From: Boseongicola sp. SB0665_bin_10
GTDB lineage: Bacteria > Pseudomonadota > Alphaproteobacteria > Rhodobacterales > Rhodobacteraceae
DNA: 64,000 nt
Assembly (NCBI GenBank): GCA_009838075.1
Contig: VXSG01000053.1
Coordinates: 48,716-112,715 of the forward strand
Direction of reading: 5' to 3'
Part shown: piece by piece, positions 11,420 to 20,098 of the stretch
Numbering within the stretch: position 1 is the first letter of the stretch
Layout: each line of letters opens with the position of its first letter
Program-made: the position numbers and the translations under genes
The notes under the pieces: model-generated
What the model was told of the DNA's origin: nothing
The model's input: only the letters and a program-made list of their open reading frames with translations
Database searches by the model: none

Positions 11420-11833
11420 TCAGAACTTCATGTAGGCTTTCCGGAGCGTAACCAGGGGATGGCGGTCCGACATCTGGAACTTCAGCAGAAGCTCCCGCGC
11501 AATCATGTCACGGTCCTGCTGGTTGTCCGGCAGGTCAATGCTGTCCGGTATCCGGACCCAGCCGTTCACGTTGCGGTCGAAGACGGCGGGCTTGCCATCC
11601 TCGTAGCCCATGTGGACATCCTCGAGCCAGTTCAGGTCGTCCCAGCCCATGAACTCCATGTAGTTTCGGAGAAACGGCGTAAGGCGGTCGTGATCCGGAA
11701 CGAGGTTCACGTCGTAGCGATAGCCGATATGCTGTCCGATCTCCCTTTCCCGTTCGGATTCGAGCCCGGCCGCATCCTTGATGAACTGGTCGACGTCCTT
11801 GATCTCGGACCCGCGATACTGTGTTCCGGCCAT
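11420..11833 (-). CDS. small protein of unknown function between mgsC and nitrilase
   Basis: A 137-residue soluble acidic protein, not recognised. It contains conserved-looking Trp and Asp clusters (FMGWDDLNWLEDVHMGYE) and no cysteine pairs, signal or membrane segment. The ATG follows a GGGAGG site and lies 15 bases after the mgsC stop; the nitrilase begins immediately after its stop. The tight packing argues that it is expressed with N-methylglutamate synthase, perhaps as an accessory subunit, but nothing in the sequence proves this. Confidence 0.78.
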   Translation of the reverse strand: MAGTQYRGSEIKDVDQFIKDAAGLESEREREIGQHIGYRYDVNLVPDHDRLTPFLRNYMEFMGWDDLNWLEDVHMGYEDGKPAVFDRNVNGWVRIPDSIDLPDNQQDRDMIARELLLKFQMSDRHPLVTLRKAYMKF

Positions 11834-11848
11834 TGCGCCAGGACCTCC

Positions 11849-13210
11849 CTACAGGTGGTGATAGTCTTCTATGCCGACCGTGTGGCTCGTGCCCGCGAGC
11901 GGCACCCCCGCCATGGCCGACGCTTCCATTGTCAGGGCGGCAAGGTCCTCCGGTTCCAGCGAATGCAGGTGCGTCTTGCCGCAGGCACGCGCAAACAGCT
12001 GGGCCTCGATCGTGAGGGTGTGGAGGAAATTGTAGACTCGCTCCGCCGCCTCGTCAGGGTCAAGCCGCGACCGCAGGACCGGATCCTGCGTTGCAACGCC
12101 AACCGGGCACCGGCCGGAATGGCAGTGGTAGCAATACCCTGGTTCCGCGCCGATTTCCTCCGGATAGTTGGCTTCCGGAATGTCCTTGTTGCAGTTCAGG
12201 GCCATCATGACGGAATGGCCGAGCGCGATGCCGTCCGCGCCGAGCGCGACGGCCTTTGCGACATCCGCCCCGTTGCGGATCCCACCGGCGTAGACGAGGC
12301 TGATCTCGCCGCGCTTGCCAAGGTCGTCGATTGCCTTTCTTGCCTGGCGAATGGCGGCCATGCCCGGCACGCCGGTTTCCTCCGTTGCAAGATGCGGTCC
12401 TGCTCCGGTGCCGCCTTCCATCCCGTCAATGTAGATCGAGTCCGGGTCGCACTTGACCGCCATCCTGACGTCGTCATAGACCCGCGCCGCGCCAAGCTTG
12501 AGCTGGATCGGGATCTGCCAATCGGTGGCTTCCCGAATTTCCTGGATTTTCAGCGCCAGGTCGTCGGGTCCGAGCCAGTCCGGATGGCGTGCCGGCGATC
12601 GCTGGTCAATGCCGGCGGGCAAGGATCGCATCTCCGCCACCTGGTCAGTCACCTTCTGGCCCATCAGGTGGCCCCCGAGGCCAACCTTGCAGCCCTGGCC
12701 GATAAAGAACTCGCATCCATCCGCAAGCACCAGGTGATGCGGATTGAACCCGTAGCGCGACTGGATGCACTGGTAGAACCACTTCGAGGAGTAGCGTCGC
12801 TCGTCGGGGATCATGCCCCCCTCGCCCGAGCACGTCGCGGTGCCCGCCATCGTGGCGCCTCGCGCAAGCGCCGTCTTGGCCTCGTAGCTCAGGGCGCCGA
12901 AGCTCATGCCCGTCACGTACACGGGAATGTCCAGTTCAAGCGGCCGCTTTGCGCGCGGACCGATCACGGTCCTGGTCTCGCATTTCTCGCGATAGCCCTC
13001 GATCACGAACCGCGTCAGCGTTCCGGGCAGAAATGTCAGATCGTCCCAGTGCGGAATCTTCTTGAAGAGCGAGAAGCCCCGCATCCGGTAGCGTCCGAGC
13101 TCGGACTTGATGTGGATGTCGTCAATAACGCGCGGCGGAAATATGAAGCTGTCGCCGATGCGATTGACGTCGCGGTCCAGCGGCTTCTTTATCCGTCCAT
13201 CGTCAGGCAT
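11849..13210 (-). CDS. mgsC: N-methylglutamate synthase subunit C (glutamate synthase FMN domain, GlxD-like)
   Basis: A 453-residue protein equal to the FMN-binding central domain of glutamate synthase, encoded separately. TIM-barrel features are VYVTGMSFGALSYEAKTALA, the IDGMEGGTGAGP phosphate-binding loop and LVYAGGIRNGADVAKAVALG. The Cys cluster GYCYHCHSGRCPVGVATQ is the iron-sulfur site. With MgsA and MgsB it would convert gamma-glutamylmethylamide or methylamine plus glutamate to N-methylglutamate. The same three-gene split is called glxBCD in rhizobia; the Mgs reading is preferred because tmm, tdm, gmaS and mgdABCD surround it. Confidence 0.85.
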   Translation of the reverse strand: MPDDGRIKKPLDRDVNRIGDSFIFPPRVIDDIHIKSELGRYRMRGFSLFKKIPHWDDLTFLPGTLTRFVIEGYREKCETRTVIGPRAKRPLELDIPVYVTGMSFGALSYEAKTALARGATMAGTATCSGEGGMIPDERRYSSKWFYQCIQSRYGFNPHHLVLADGCEFFIGQGCKVGLGGHLMGQKVTDQVAEMRSLPAGIDQRSPARHPDWLGPDDLALKIQEIREATDWQIPIQLKLGAARVYDDVRMAVKCDPDSIYIDGMEGGTGAGPHLATEETGVPGMAAIRQARKAIDDLGKRGEISLVYAGGIRNGADVAKAVALGADGIALGHSVMMALNCNKDIPEANYPEEIGAEPGYCYHCHSGRCPVGVATQDPVLRSRLDPDEAAERVYNFLHTLTIEAQLFARACGKTHLHSLEPEDLAALTMEASAMAGVPLAGTSHTVGIEDYHHL

Positions 13211-13255
13211 GTCCTCGTCCCTTCGGGTTTGCTGCGGAGTTCACGCGGTTCTCCG

Positions 13256-14125
13256 CTACAGGATCAGTTTCTTCTCGTTTGGCTCCAGGTTGTCGTAGTT
13301 CCAGAGCTGCTTTCCGGCAACGATCTTGGTGAAGTGATCCACGCCATTGCCCGGCATGAGCCCGTACTGGGTCAGCTTTCGCGTCAGCCACTCCCTGTCG
13401 AGCTTCGTGAGGTCGGCGGTGACCGCATCGACGCCGAGCGACCGGATTTCGCCACCGACATAGATCGTGCCGTCATACATCGAGTCGCCGAGGTTCTTCC
13501 CCGCGTTGCCGCAGACCACCATCCGCCCCCGTTGCATCATGAAGCCGGAAAGCGCACCGGTGTCGCCTCCGACGATGATTGTGCCGCCCTTCATGTCAAT
13601 TCCGGTCCGGGAGCCCACCGATCCCTTGCACACCAGGTCGCCGCCACGGATCGCCGCGCCAAAGGTCGACCCGGCGTTCTTTTCGACAACGACCGTGCCG
13701 GACATCATGTTTTCCGCGCAGGACCACCCCACGCGACCGTTGATCCGGACATTGGGACCGTCGATCAGGCCGACTCCGAAATATCCCGTTGACCCTTCGA
13801 TGATCAGGTTCAGCCGAGAAAGGATTCCGACCGCCAGCGAATGCTTGCCGCGCGGGTTCTGCAGCACGATCGTCCCGTAACCCTCGGCCATCAGGTCGCG
13901 AACGCGGGAATTGACTTCGGTGTTGGTCAGGTCGCTGGCATCGACTTCGGTGCGCTTGTTGAAATCGACGTCGGGCGCCCACGGATAGGCAAAACGCTCC
14001 TGCGCATCGGGATCGAACTCGATGTAGAGCGACTTGCCCGTGAGCTGTTCGGTCGTCATGCCAAGGGCGTTGACCCGCTCCTCCTGGGTCATTTCCCTGA
14101 GTTCGGCGTCACTCATTCCAGGCAT
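13256..14125 (-). CDS. mgsB: N-methylglutamate synthase subunit B (GXGXG protein, GlxC-like)
   Basis: A 289-residue protein corresponding to the C-terminal beta-helix domain of glutamate synthase. Repeated G-rich turns are visible from about residue 95 to 225 (for example GSTGYFGVGLIDG, KGSVGSRTGIDMKGG, VVCGNAGKNLGDSMYDG). It is thought to be structural, linking the amidotransferase and FMN parts. I start it at ATG 14125, which has a strong AAGGAGATGG site; a longer open frame upstream is arginine-rich and runs into mgsA. Ends 45 bases before mgsC. Confidence 0.83.
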   Translation of the reverse strand: MPGMSDAELREMTQEERVNALGMTTEQLTGKSLYIEFDPDAQERFAYPWAPDVDFNKRTEVDASDLTNTEVNSRVRDLMAEGYGTIVLQNPRGKHSLAVGILSRLNLIIEGSTGYFGVGLIDGPNVRINGRVGWSCAENMMSGTVVVEKNAGSTFGAAIRGGDLVCKGSVGSRTGIDMKGGTIIVGGDTGALSGFMMQRGRMVVCGNAGKNLGDSMYDGTIYVGGEIRSLGVDAVTADLTKLDREWLTRKLTQYGLMPGNGVDHFTKIVAGKQLWNYDNLEPNEKKLIL

Positions 14126-14201
14126 TTGCCATCTCCTTCCGCCCCACCGGCGCCTGCCGTCACGAAGCGGGACCCCGCCCCGCCCGGAACGCGACCGGAC
14201 G

Positions 14202-15137
14202 TCACGCCTGCCATACGCGGACCTCCTCGTCGTAGGGATCGTGCGTGTCGATTTCCTCGGGGAAGATCGTGCGAATCGCCACCTCTTCCGATGCCATGGC
14301 GATGAGATCGTCGGATTCGTAGAGCACGAGAGGCTTGGCGGCCATGGTGTCCTTGGCCATGCCGAGCTGGTCCCTGGTGCAGACAAGATACGTGAACACG
14401 CCGTCGATCTCGTCTATGGAACGGCGCAGGCTTTCTTCCAAGGGGACGCCATTGGCCAGGTGATGGGCAGTGTAGACAGCGAGGAGTTCGCTGTCGCAGT
14501 CCGACATGAAGCGGTGCCCTTTCCGCTCCATTTCGCGGCGCATGATCCAGTAGTTGGTGATCTGCCCGTTATGGACGACGCTGACATCGTTGTAGGGAAA
14601 CGCCCAGTAGGGATGAGCCGACTTGATGTCGACGTCCGACTCCGTTGCCATTCGCGTATGGCCAATTCCGTGGGTCCCCTCGAAGTCGCCGAGGCCGTAC
14701 GCCTCGGCCACGCTGCCGGCGTCGCCGAGATCCTTGATCAGTTCCAGGCCGTTTCCGAGCGAGAGGATTTCGACGCCTTCCGTTTCCTCGATATGCTCGG
14801 CCATGTCGCCCGTGTCGCCGTCATGGTTCAGCACGTAACGCAGCGCGTAGGGCCGAACCCGTTCCTTGACATTGACCTCGGCCCCGTGGCTGGCGAGAAT
14901 CGCGTCGACCGCCTCGATGCGCTCTTCCAGCCGGTCATGGATGCTGCGTCCGAGTTCCATGTCCTCGGCTTCGGCGATCTTCAGGCGCATGACATACGCG
15001 CCCTCGACAGGATCTCCGTAGACCGCATATCCGGTCGAATCCGGCCCGCGATGCTTCAGCGCCTGCAACATCGACGTCATTTCCGCGCCGACATTCGCGC
15101 GATGGCCCTTGTGAATTATTCCTGCAATTCCGCACAT
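14202..15137 (-). CDS. mgsA: N-methylglutamate synthase subunit A (class II glutamine amidotransferase, GlxB-like)
   Basis: A 311-residue stand-alone Ntn-type amidotransferase beginning MCGIAGIIHKG, with Cys2 as the expected N-terminal nucleophile after removal of Met. Further family marks are GIGHTRMATESDV and VVHNGQITNYWIMRREME, which supply the oxyanion-hole and substrate residues. In the NMG pathway this subunit would take gamma-glutamylmethylamide and release methylamine to the synthase core instead of releasing ammonia from glutamine. A strong AGGAGG precedes the ATG. First of the three mgs genes, just after the synthetase gene. Confidence 0.83.
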   Translation of the reverse strand: MCGIAGIIHKGHRANVGAEMTSMLQALKHRGPDSTGYAVYGDPVEGAYVMRLKIAEAEDMELGRSIHDRLEERIEAVDAILASHGAEVNVKERVRPYALRYVLNHDGDTGDMAEHIEETEGVEILSLGNGLELIKDLGDAGSVAEAYGLGDFEGTHGIGHTRMATESDVDIKSAHPYWAFPYNDVSVVHNGQITNYWIMRREMERKGHRFMSDCDSELLAVYTAHHLANGVPLEESLRRSIDEIDGVFTYLVCTRDQLGMAKDTMAAKPLVLYESDDLIAMASEEVAIRTIFPEEIDTHDPYDEEVRVWQA

Positions 15138-15208
15138 TCAGGCATGCCTCCTCTGTCTTTCTCCGGACAACGGGTGCCGCCGAGGCACCAGGCTCCAGAC
15201 GCCTCCGC

Positions 15209-16684
15209 TCATGGCAGGCACTCCATGTACATCTCGTTGTCCCATTCGGTGACGGTGGACATGAAACGCGCGAACTCGTCGCGCTTGTACTCTTCGTAGA
15301 GCCTGTACATCTCGCCAGGGAGGCCGCGCTGGACGACCTTGTTCTTCGCAAGATGATCCAGGGCCTCGCCGAGGGACATCGGCAGCTTGCGAACCTTCTT
15401 GCCCTCCGCCATCGCTTCGTAGATGTTGCGCTCTTCGGGCTTGCCCGGATCGAGATCGTTTTCGAGGCCATCGTCCATCGCCGCCAGAAGCGCCGACCCC
15501 ATGAGATAGGGGTTCACCATCGAATCGACCGAGCGATACTCGAACCGGCCTGGCGCCGAGACGCGAAGGCCCGTGGTCCTGTTCTGGAACCCCCAATCGG
15601 AGAACACCGGCGCCCAGAAACCCGTGTCCCACAGCCGCCGGTAGGAATTCACCGTGGAACATCCGATCGCGGTCAGGGCCTGGAGGTGCTTCACCACCCC
15701 GCCAATCGCCTTCAGACCGGTCTTGCCCGGCAATTGGGGATCCTTCGTGTCGGGCATGAACGTGTTCTTGCCACCCGAAACGTACATGTAGTTGTCCTTC
15801 AGTCCCGGCAACTTCTTCGGATCGTTGCCCGTCGGCTTGAAGCCGTCCTTGCCCCTGGTCCAGAGCGACATGTTGTGGTGGCATCCCGACGCCGAGACAC
15901 CCATGAACGGCTTCGTCATGAAACAGGCGAAGATTCCGTGCTCGCGCGCGACCTGGGCACAGATCTGGCGATAGGTGGTCAGCCGGTCGGCATTGCGCAG
16001 CACGTCATCGAAGGTCCAGTTGAGCTCCAGCTGGCCGGGCGCGTCCTCGTGATCGCCCTGGATCATGTCGAGACCCATCTTGCGGGCGTAGCGTATGACT
16101 TGCAGGGAAACGGGCCGAAGCGACTCGAACTGGTCGATGTGGTAGCAGTACGGCTTGGAGAATCCATCGCTGGGCTTGCCGTTCTCGTCGAACTTCAGCC
16201 ACATCATCTCGGGCTCGGTTCCCATCCGAAGCTGCAGCTTGTGCTTTTTCTGGAAGTCGTCATGCAGCCGGCGAAGATTGCCGCGGCAGTCGGCGGTGAG
16301 ATAGGTTCCCGGATCCTGCCTTTCCTCGCGATTGCGGAAGAGCGTGCAGTAGAAGCGTCCGATCTCCGGCGCCCACGGCAATTGCATGAACGTCTCGGGC
16401 TCGGGAATCCCGACCAGTTCGGCAGCTTCCGGACCGTATCCCAGGTAGTTGCCGGCCCGATCGGTGAAGAGATTGACCGTGGCGCCGTAGACGAGCTGAA
16501 AACCCTTCTTGGCCACGCTCTCCCAGTGATCGGCAGGAATGCCCTTGCCCATAATCTTGCCGGTGACCGACACGAACTGAAGGTAAAGGTACTCGATGCC
16601 CAGCTCGTCGATCTTCTTGCGTACTTCCTTGATCCTCTCGTCTCGACCCTTCGCCTCGACGAACTTTTCTATTTCCATTGCCAC
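15209..16684 (-). CDS. glnT: type III glutamine synthetase family protein, GlnT-like
   Basis: A 491-residue complete glutamine-synthetase-fold ligase. The metal and substrate segments are at residues 157-161 (EPEMM), 212-223 (HEDAPGQLELNW) and ASGCHHNMSLW further on, with FEYRSVDSMVNPYLMGSALL near the C-terminus. It differs in these motifs from the gmaS-like enzyme at the left edge (EDAPGQLELNW against EDANGQFEINW), so the two are not recent duplicates. Rhizobial glnT sits beside glxBCD in the same way. It may make gamma-glutamyl amides for the mgs enzyme. GTG 16684 has the better-spaced GGAG; ATG 16678 is an alternative. Confidence 0.85.
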   Translation of the reverse strand: MAMEIEKFVEAKGRDERIKEVRKKIDELGIEYLYLQFVSVTGKIMGKGIPADHWESVAKKGFQLVYGATVNLFTDRAGNYLGYGPEAAELVGIPEPETFMQLPWAPEIGRFYCTLFRNREERQDPGTYLTADCRGNLRRLHDDFQKKHKLQLRMGTEPEMMWLKFDENGKPSDGFSKPYCYHIDQFESLRPVSLQVIRYARKMGLDMIQGDHEDAPGQLELNWTFDDVLRNADRLTTYRQICAQVAREHGIFACFMTKPFMGVSASGCHHNMSLWTRGKDGFKPTGNDPKKLPGLKDNYMYVSGGKNTFMPDTKDPQLPGKTGLKAIGGVVKHLQALTAIGCSTVNSYRRLWDTGFWAPVFSDWGFQNRTTGLRVSAPGRFEYRSVDSMVNPYLMGSALLAAMDDGLENDLDPGKPEERNIYEAMAEGKKVRKLPMSLGEALDHLAKNKVVQRGLPGEMYRLYEEYKRDEFARFMSTVTEWDNEMYMECLP

Positions 16685-16739
16685 GATCGTTCTCCCGGTC
16701 GGTCAAATTGCCCGCCTGCGTTCCGGGCGGGCGGGTTCA

Positions 16740-18083
16740 TCAGCTCCATGGGTAGGGGCTGCTGGAAACTGGATGCAGTTCACCCTTGGCGAAGCGGCCG
16801 AAGCGGAACGGCTCCAGAAGTTCCTGTCTCTCCCCAAGCACCTCGTCCGCGATCAGGTGCCCGACGCCTATCATCTTCCAGCCGTGATTGCTGTCGGCGA
16901 TGACCGCGACGTTCTCGCGAAAGTGATCAAAGACCGGGAAGCTGTCGGCCGTGAAGCAGCCGATCCCTCCCGAGGGTTCTCGATGGTACTTGGGCATCTT
17001 GCCTTCGTAGCGCCCCTGGCAATGGGCAAGCGCGCTGACCCACATGTGCGCGAATTCGTCGCTGGCAACGAATTCCGGGCTTGAGGGTCCGTACGGGTCG
17101 ATCTGCACCTCGTCGGCCGGCGTGTCGACCTTGTAGGGCGAGGCGCCCCCTTGAATGCCGCCGAAGTGAAAGTCGGGCTTGTAGTAGATGCCCCACATCT
17201 CGTCGGTGATGACAGAGTCATCCACGGTCGATCTCAGTTCGGCGTCGGTATCGACATGGATGACCGGCGGCAGCGAACCGTCATCCGCACGCCCCTCGTT
17301 CGGGTCGATGAGCAACACGCCCTCTTCCAGCTGCCAGAATCGCCACATGGGCACGTCTTCGTGCGTCTCGCCGTTCATGCCCTTGATCTGGATCTCGTTC
17401 GGCAGGTCCAGCATGTTCCAGAAATCGCGAACCCATGGACCTGCCCCGACAATGACGCGTTCGCAGGAGATCGTGCCCTTGCTCGTCTCGACCGATCCGA
17501 TCGCGCCCGAGCCGTTCATTGAATTGAACCCCTTGACCTCGACTCCCGCAATTATGCGAACGCCCAGTCGCTCCACCTTGTCGGCCAGGGCATACATGGT
17601 CTTGGTCTGATTGGAGAAACCTCCCCGCTTCTCATGCAGGACGCTCGTGATGTTCTCTGCCTGCCAGTCGCCGAAAATGCCGCGCATGTATGACGTGCTG
17701 GCATTCGCTCCCTCAATGAAGACGCTGTCGTAGCCGATTTCCTGCTGCTGTGCAAAGATCGACCCGACATCGTCGCGCATCGATTCCGGGCTTATCTGCA
17801 TGTAGCCGACGGGATGATAGGAAAGTCCCTCGGGATCGGTCTCCCAAAGGTCGACCGAATGTGACATGAGCCTGCGCATGGCCGGCTGAAAGTAGTTGTT
17901 GCGCACAACCCCGCAGGCGATTCCGCTGGCACCGGACGCAATGCCCGACTTGTCCAGGATGACAATCCGGCCCTCGACCTCTTCGCCTCTCTCGATCAGC
18001 CGCTCGGCCAGTTTCCACGCGGTCGAGACGCCGTGAATCCCCGCGCCAATTATCACGTAGTCGACGTGATTCGGTACAGACAT
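16740..18083 (-). CDS. FAD-dependent oxidoreductase, DAO / sarcosine-oxidase-like
   Basis: A 447-residue flavoprotein of the D-amino-acid/sarcosine oxidase family. The Rossmann fold starts at DYVIIGAGIHGVSTAWKLAE; GIASGASGIACGVVRNNYF is the typical second FAD segment. The C-terminal IADSNHGWKMIGVGHLIADEVLG closes the FAD site. Likely substrates are secondary or tertiary amino acids such as sarcosine, dimethylglycine or N-methylglutamate; the sequence does not decide. It is the first gene of the minus-strand run, divergent from the GntR regulator. ATG 18083 is chosen from its GGGAG and from the Rossmann position; an upstream frame extension is rejected. Confidence 0.85.
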   Translation of the reverse strand: MSVPNHVDYVIIGAGIHGVSTAWKLAERLIERGEEVEGRIVILDKSGIASGASGIACGVVRNNYFQPAMRRLMSHSVDLWETDPEGLSYHPVGYMQISPESMRDDVGSIFAQQQEIGYDSVFIEGANASTSYMRGIFGDWQAENITSVLHEKRGGFSNQTKTMYALADKVERLGVRIIAGVEVKGFNSMNGSGAIGSVETSKGTISCERVIVGAGPWVRDFWNMLDLPNEIQIKGMNGETHEDVPMWRFWQLEEGVLLIDPNEGRADDGSLPPVIHVDTDAELRSTVDDSVITDEMWGIYYKPDFHFGGIQGGASPYKVDTPADEVQIDPYGPSSPEFVASDEFAHMWVSALAHCQGRYEGKMPKYHREPSGGIGCFTADSFPVFDHFRENVAVIADSNHGWKMIGVGHLIADEVLGERQELLEPFRFGRFAKGELHPVSSSPYPWS

Positions 18084-18160
18084 GCAGGATGCTCCCGTCT
18101 CGCAGATCGAACCCCTGAACAGCACCTAGAGCGCGACTGCGCACCAAAATCAACCCCTTT

Positions 18161-18220
18161 TTGATCCAATTTGTTGCGTGTGTCGCAGAATCTGCTATTT
18201 TTGGAATAGCATTGGATCAG
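18161..18220. promoter_or_regulatory. inverted repeat, probable GntR operator
   Basis: TTGATCCAAT (18161-18170) and ATTGGATCAG (18211-18220) form a 9-of-10 inverted repeat spanning 60 bases in the gap between the divergent FAD oxidoreductase and GntR genes. The half-sites are about five helical turns apart, which would suit a dimer-of-dimers or looping arrangement. Autoregulation plus control of the 16-kb operon is an inference. Confidence 0.6.
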
Positions 18221-18232
18221 AAGGTGGCCCAA

Positions 18233-18907
18233 ATGGCTTGGCGCAATTCTTCAAACGTCGCCGCGGAGATTCGGCGTTCGGTCACGGACGGAACCTACCG
18301 TCGACATGATCGTCTGCCGGCGTCGCGCCAACTTGCAGAGTCGTTCGGGGTCGCACGAAACACGCTCCGTGACGCGCTGCAGCAGCTTGAAAGGGAAGGT
18401 CTCCTCGAAATCCGGCCCGGGAGCGGCGCTTACGTGACCGGCATCGGCGACCAGTCGATTCCAAGGGCGGTCGAGGAGGCGGCGCCGCTCGAGCTCATTG
18501 ACGCCCGCTTCGCGCTTGAGCCGCACATCTGCCGGCTCAGCGTCCTTCACGGGCGGCGGGAGGACTTTGACGCCATGGAGGACCTGTGCCGGCGCATGGA
18601 GGGCTCGACGACAGACCCGACGGAATTTTCGGAGGCCGACACTGCGTTTCACATGGCCCTGGCCTCGGCCACGCGCAACAACCTGCTCATCTGGCTCATA
18701 AGGCAAATCAACACCGTGCGTTCGCTCGACGAGTGGACGCGGATGAGGCAACTGACGCTCAATGCCGCCATGATTGACCAGTACAACGTCCAGCACCGCG
18801 ACATCCTGGACGCGCTGCGCTCGCGCGAACCGGAACGCGCCGCGGCGAAAATGAAGGAGCATCTGGAAACCGCACGCCTCTCTCTCACGCGCGCTGCGGA
18901 AACCTGA
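18233..18907 (+). CDS. GntR-family transcriptional regulator, FadR/FCD type
   Basis: A 224-residue regulator with an N-terminal winged helix (LPASRQLAESFGVARNTLRDALQQLEREGLLEIRPGSGAYV) and an all-helical FCD effector domain starting near residue 90. The FCD metal-site pattern is suggested by DTAFHMALA and QHRDILDALRSREPERA. I start it at ATG 18233, five bases after AAGGTGG; a GTG/TTG-type start further upstream would lie inside the operator repeat. Divergent from the FAD oxidoreductase, so it is the natural candidate to control the glnT-mgs-tmm-tmo-tdm run. The ligand is unknown. Confidence 0.88.
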   Translation: MAWRNSSNVAAEIRRSVTDGTYRRHDRLPASRQLAESFGVARNTLRDALQQLEREGLLEIRPGSGAYVTGIGDQSIPRAVEEAAPLELIDARFALEPHICRLSVLHGRREDFDAMEDLCRRMEGSTTDPTEFSEADTAFHMALASATRNNLLIWLIRQINTVRSLDEWTRMRQLTLNAAMIDQYNVQHRDILDALRSREPERAAAKMKEHLETARLSLTRAAET

Positions 18908-19357
18908 TGCAGAGCCATCGCGGAAACGATGGCCTGGCTCGTCAGCCCGCCATGTTCCGCGACGTCCGTCCAAATCGAGGAAGGGGCCGACGGGTCTTCC
19001 TGACCACACCTCCGGCCGGCGGGACAGAGAACTCGGAGCGCGGGCCATGGAACGGCTTGCCGGCCCCTTCGGTGCCCGGACGCTCTCCGAGGCGTTTCCG
19101 CCTTCACGCGGCGAAGTTGAGCGCAGCCTCGCGTGACCGCGTATTCGCGCCTGGATGGACGGCGTTTTCGACGATGGGCGTGCCCCGCAGGAGGCCGCGC
19201 TTGCTTCCTGTTGCATTGCACGTCATCCAGTCGGGCATCCGCAGGCGCGGCGCGGATTGCAGACGAAGCATTCTCGCCCGCACGTCGCTCGATGCGGTCG
19301 GAGATCCCGGCACAGCGACGGGCGGGCAAGCTGGGACATCAGCTGCGGGACGGCTTG
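18908..19357. other. 450-base gap, no gene supported
   Basis: Lies between the GntR gene and the end of the convergent glutamine amidotransferase gene. Open frames exist on both strands but they give low-complexity arginine/alanine-rich translations without recognisable domains or ribosome-binding sites. I see no clear terminator, repeat or RNA gene. Confidence 0.5.
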
Positions 19358-20077
19358 CTAGGCTTGGGCTGCGGCCTGAAGCCAGTTGATGTAGAGCCTC
19401 TCGGCCAGGGAATTCAACGCCTCGATATTGGCATCGAGATCCCTTTCCAGTCGCGCAGGCCCGTCTGGGCCCATGGCCTGGACAAGCGCGTCCGCATACT
19501 CGGGGATCATGTTCCAGTTCGTGACCGTGTCCGCTTCGATCTCTATGTGAAACTGCGCCGAATATGCTCTTGGACCCCACTTGAGCGCCTGCACGGCACA
19601 GTCCGGGGATGTCGCCAGCACCTCCGCCCCGGCCGGCACCTTGGTCACTTCGGCCGAATGCCACTGCAGGCAGGGGAATGCCTCAGGGAACCCGTCAAAG
19701 ATCACGCCGGTCGCTCCATCTTCCGTCAGCTGCACGTCCATGATGCCGATCTCCGGTGTCCGCGACGGACCGACGCTGCCGCCAAGGGCTTCGGCGAGCA
19801 ATTGATGTCCAAGGCAGAGTCCGAGGAACGGAAGGCCCCTGCCCTCGACCGCGTCCCGGATGCAGGCTTTCTCCGCCACCAGCCACGGATGCGTGTCTTC
19901 CTGCCAGACGTCCATGGGCCCGCCCAGCACCCAGAGCCCGTCGTACCCGTCGATGGAAGGCAGTTCCTCGCCAGCATCAAGCTCGACCGCGTCATAGTCG
20001 TGGCCGTCCTCGCTGAGAAACTTCCGGAATATCCCAGGATGCTCGGCTTCCGCATGCTGCAAGACAAGAAGCTTCAT
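19358..20077 (-). CDS. stand-alone class I glutamine amidotransferase
   Basis: A 239-residue GATase1 protein with a complete triad: nucleophile Cys in GLCLGHQLLAEALGG, His in AYSAQFHIEIE and Glu two residues later. The oxyanion segment WVLGGPMDVW is also present. No synthase domain is attached and none is encoded next to it, so it resembles hydrolases acting on gamma-glutamyl compounds (GuaA-N/PuuD-like relatives) rather than a channelled amidotransferase. It sits 21 bases after the GlxA-type regulator on the same strand. It may hydrolyse a gamma-glutamyl amide of the NMG pathway; this is inference. Confidence 0.83.
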   Translation of the reverse strand: MKLLVLQHAEAEHPGIFRKFLSEDGHDYDAVELDAGEELPSIDGYDGLWVLGGPMDVWQEDTHPWLVAEKACIRDAVEGRGLPFLGLCLGHQLLAEALGGSVGPSRTPEIGIMDVQLTEDGATGVIFDGFPEAFPCLQWHSAEVTKVPAGAEVLATSPDCAVQALKWGPRAYSAQFHIEIEADTVTNWNMIPEYADALVQAMGPDGPARLERDLDANIEALNSLAERLYINWLQAAAQA

Positions 20078-20098
20078 GATCGATCCCCCTTCCAGTGC

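Noticed and set aside
11417..13792. 791-codon open frame on the plus strand opposite mgsC and neighbours
   Set aside because: It is the antisense of several real genes and crosses their boundaries; no recognisable domain.
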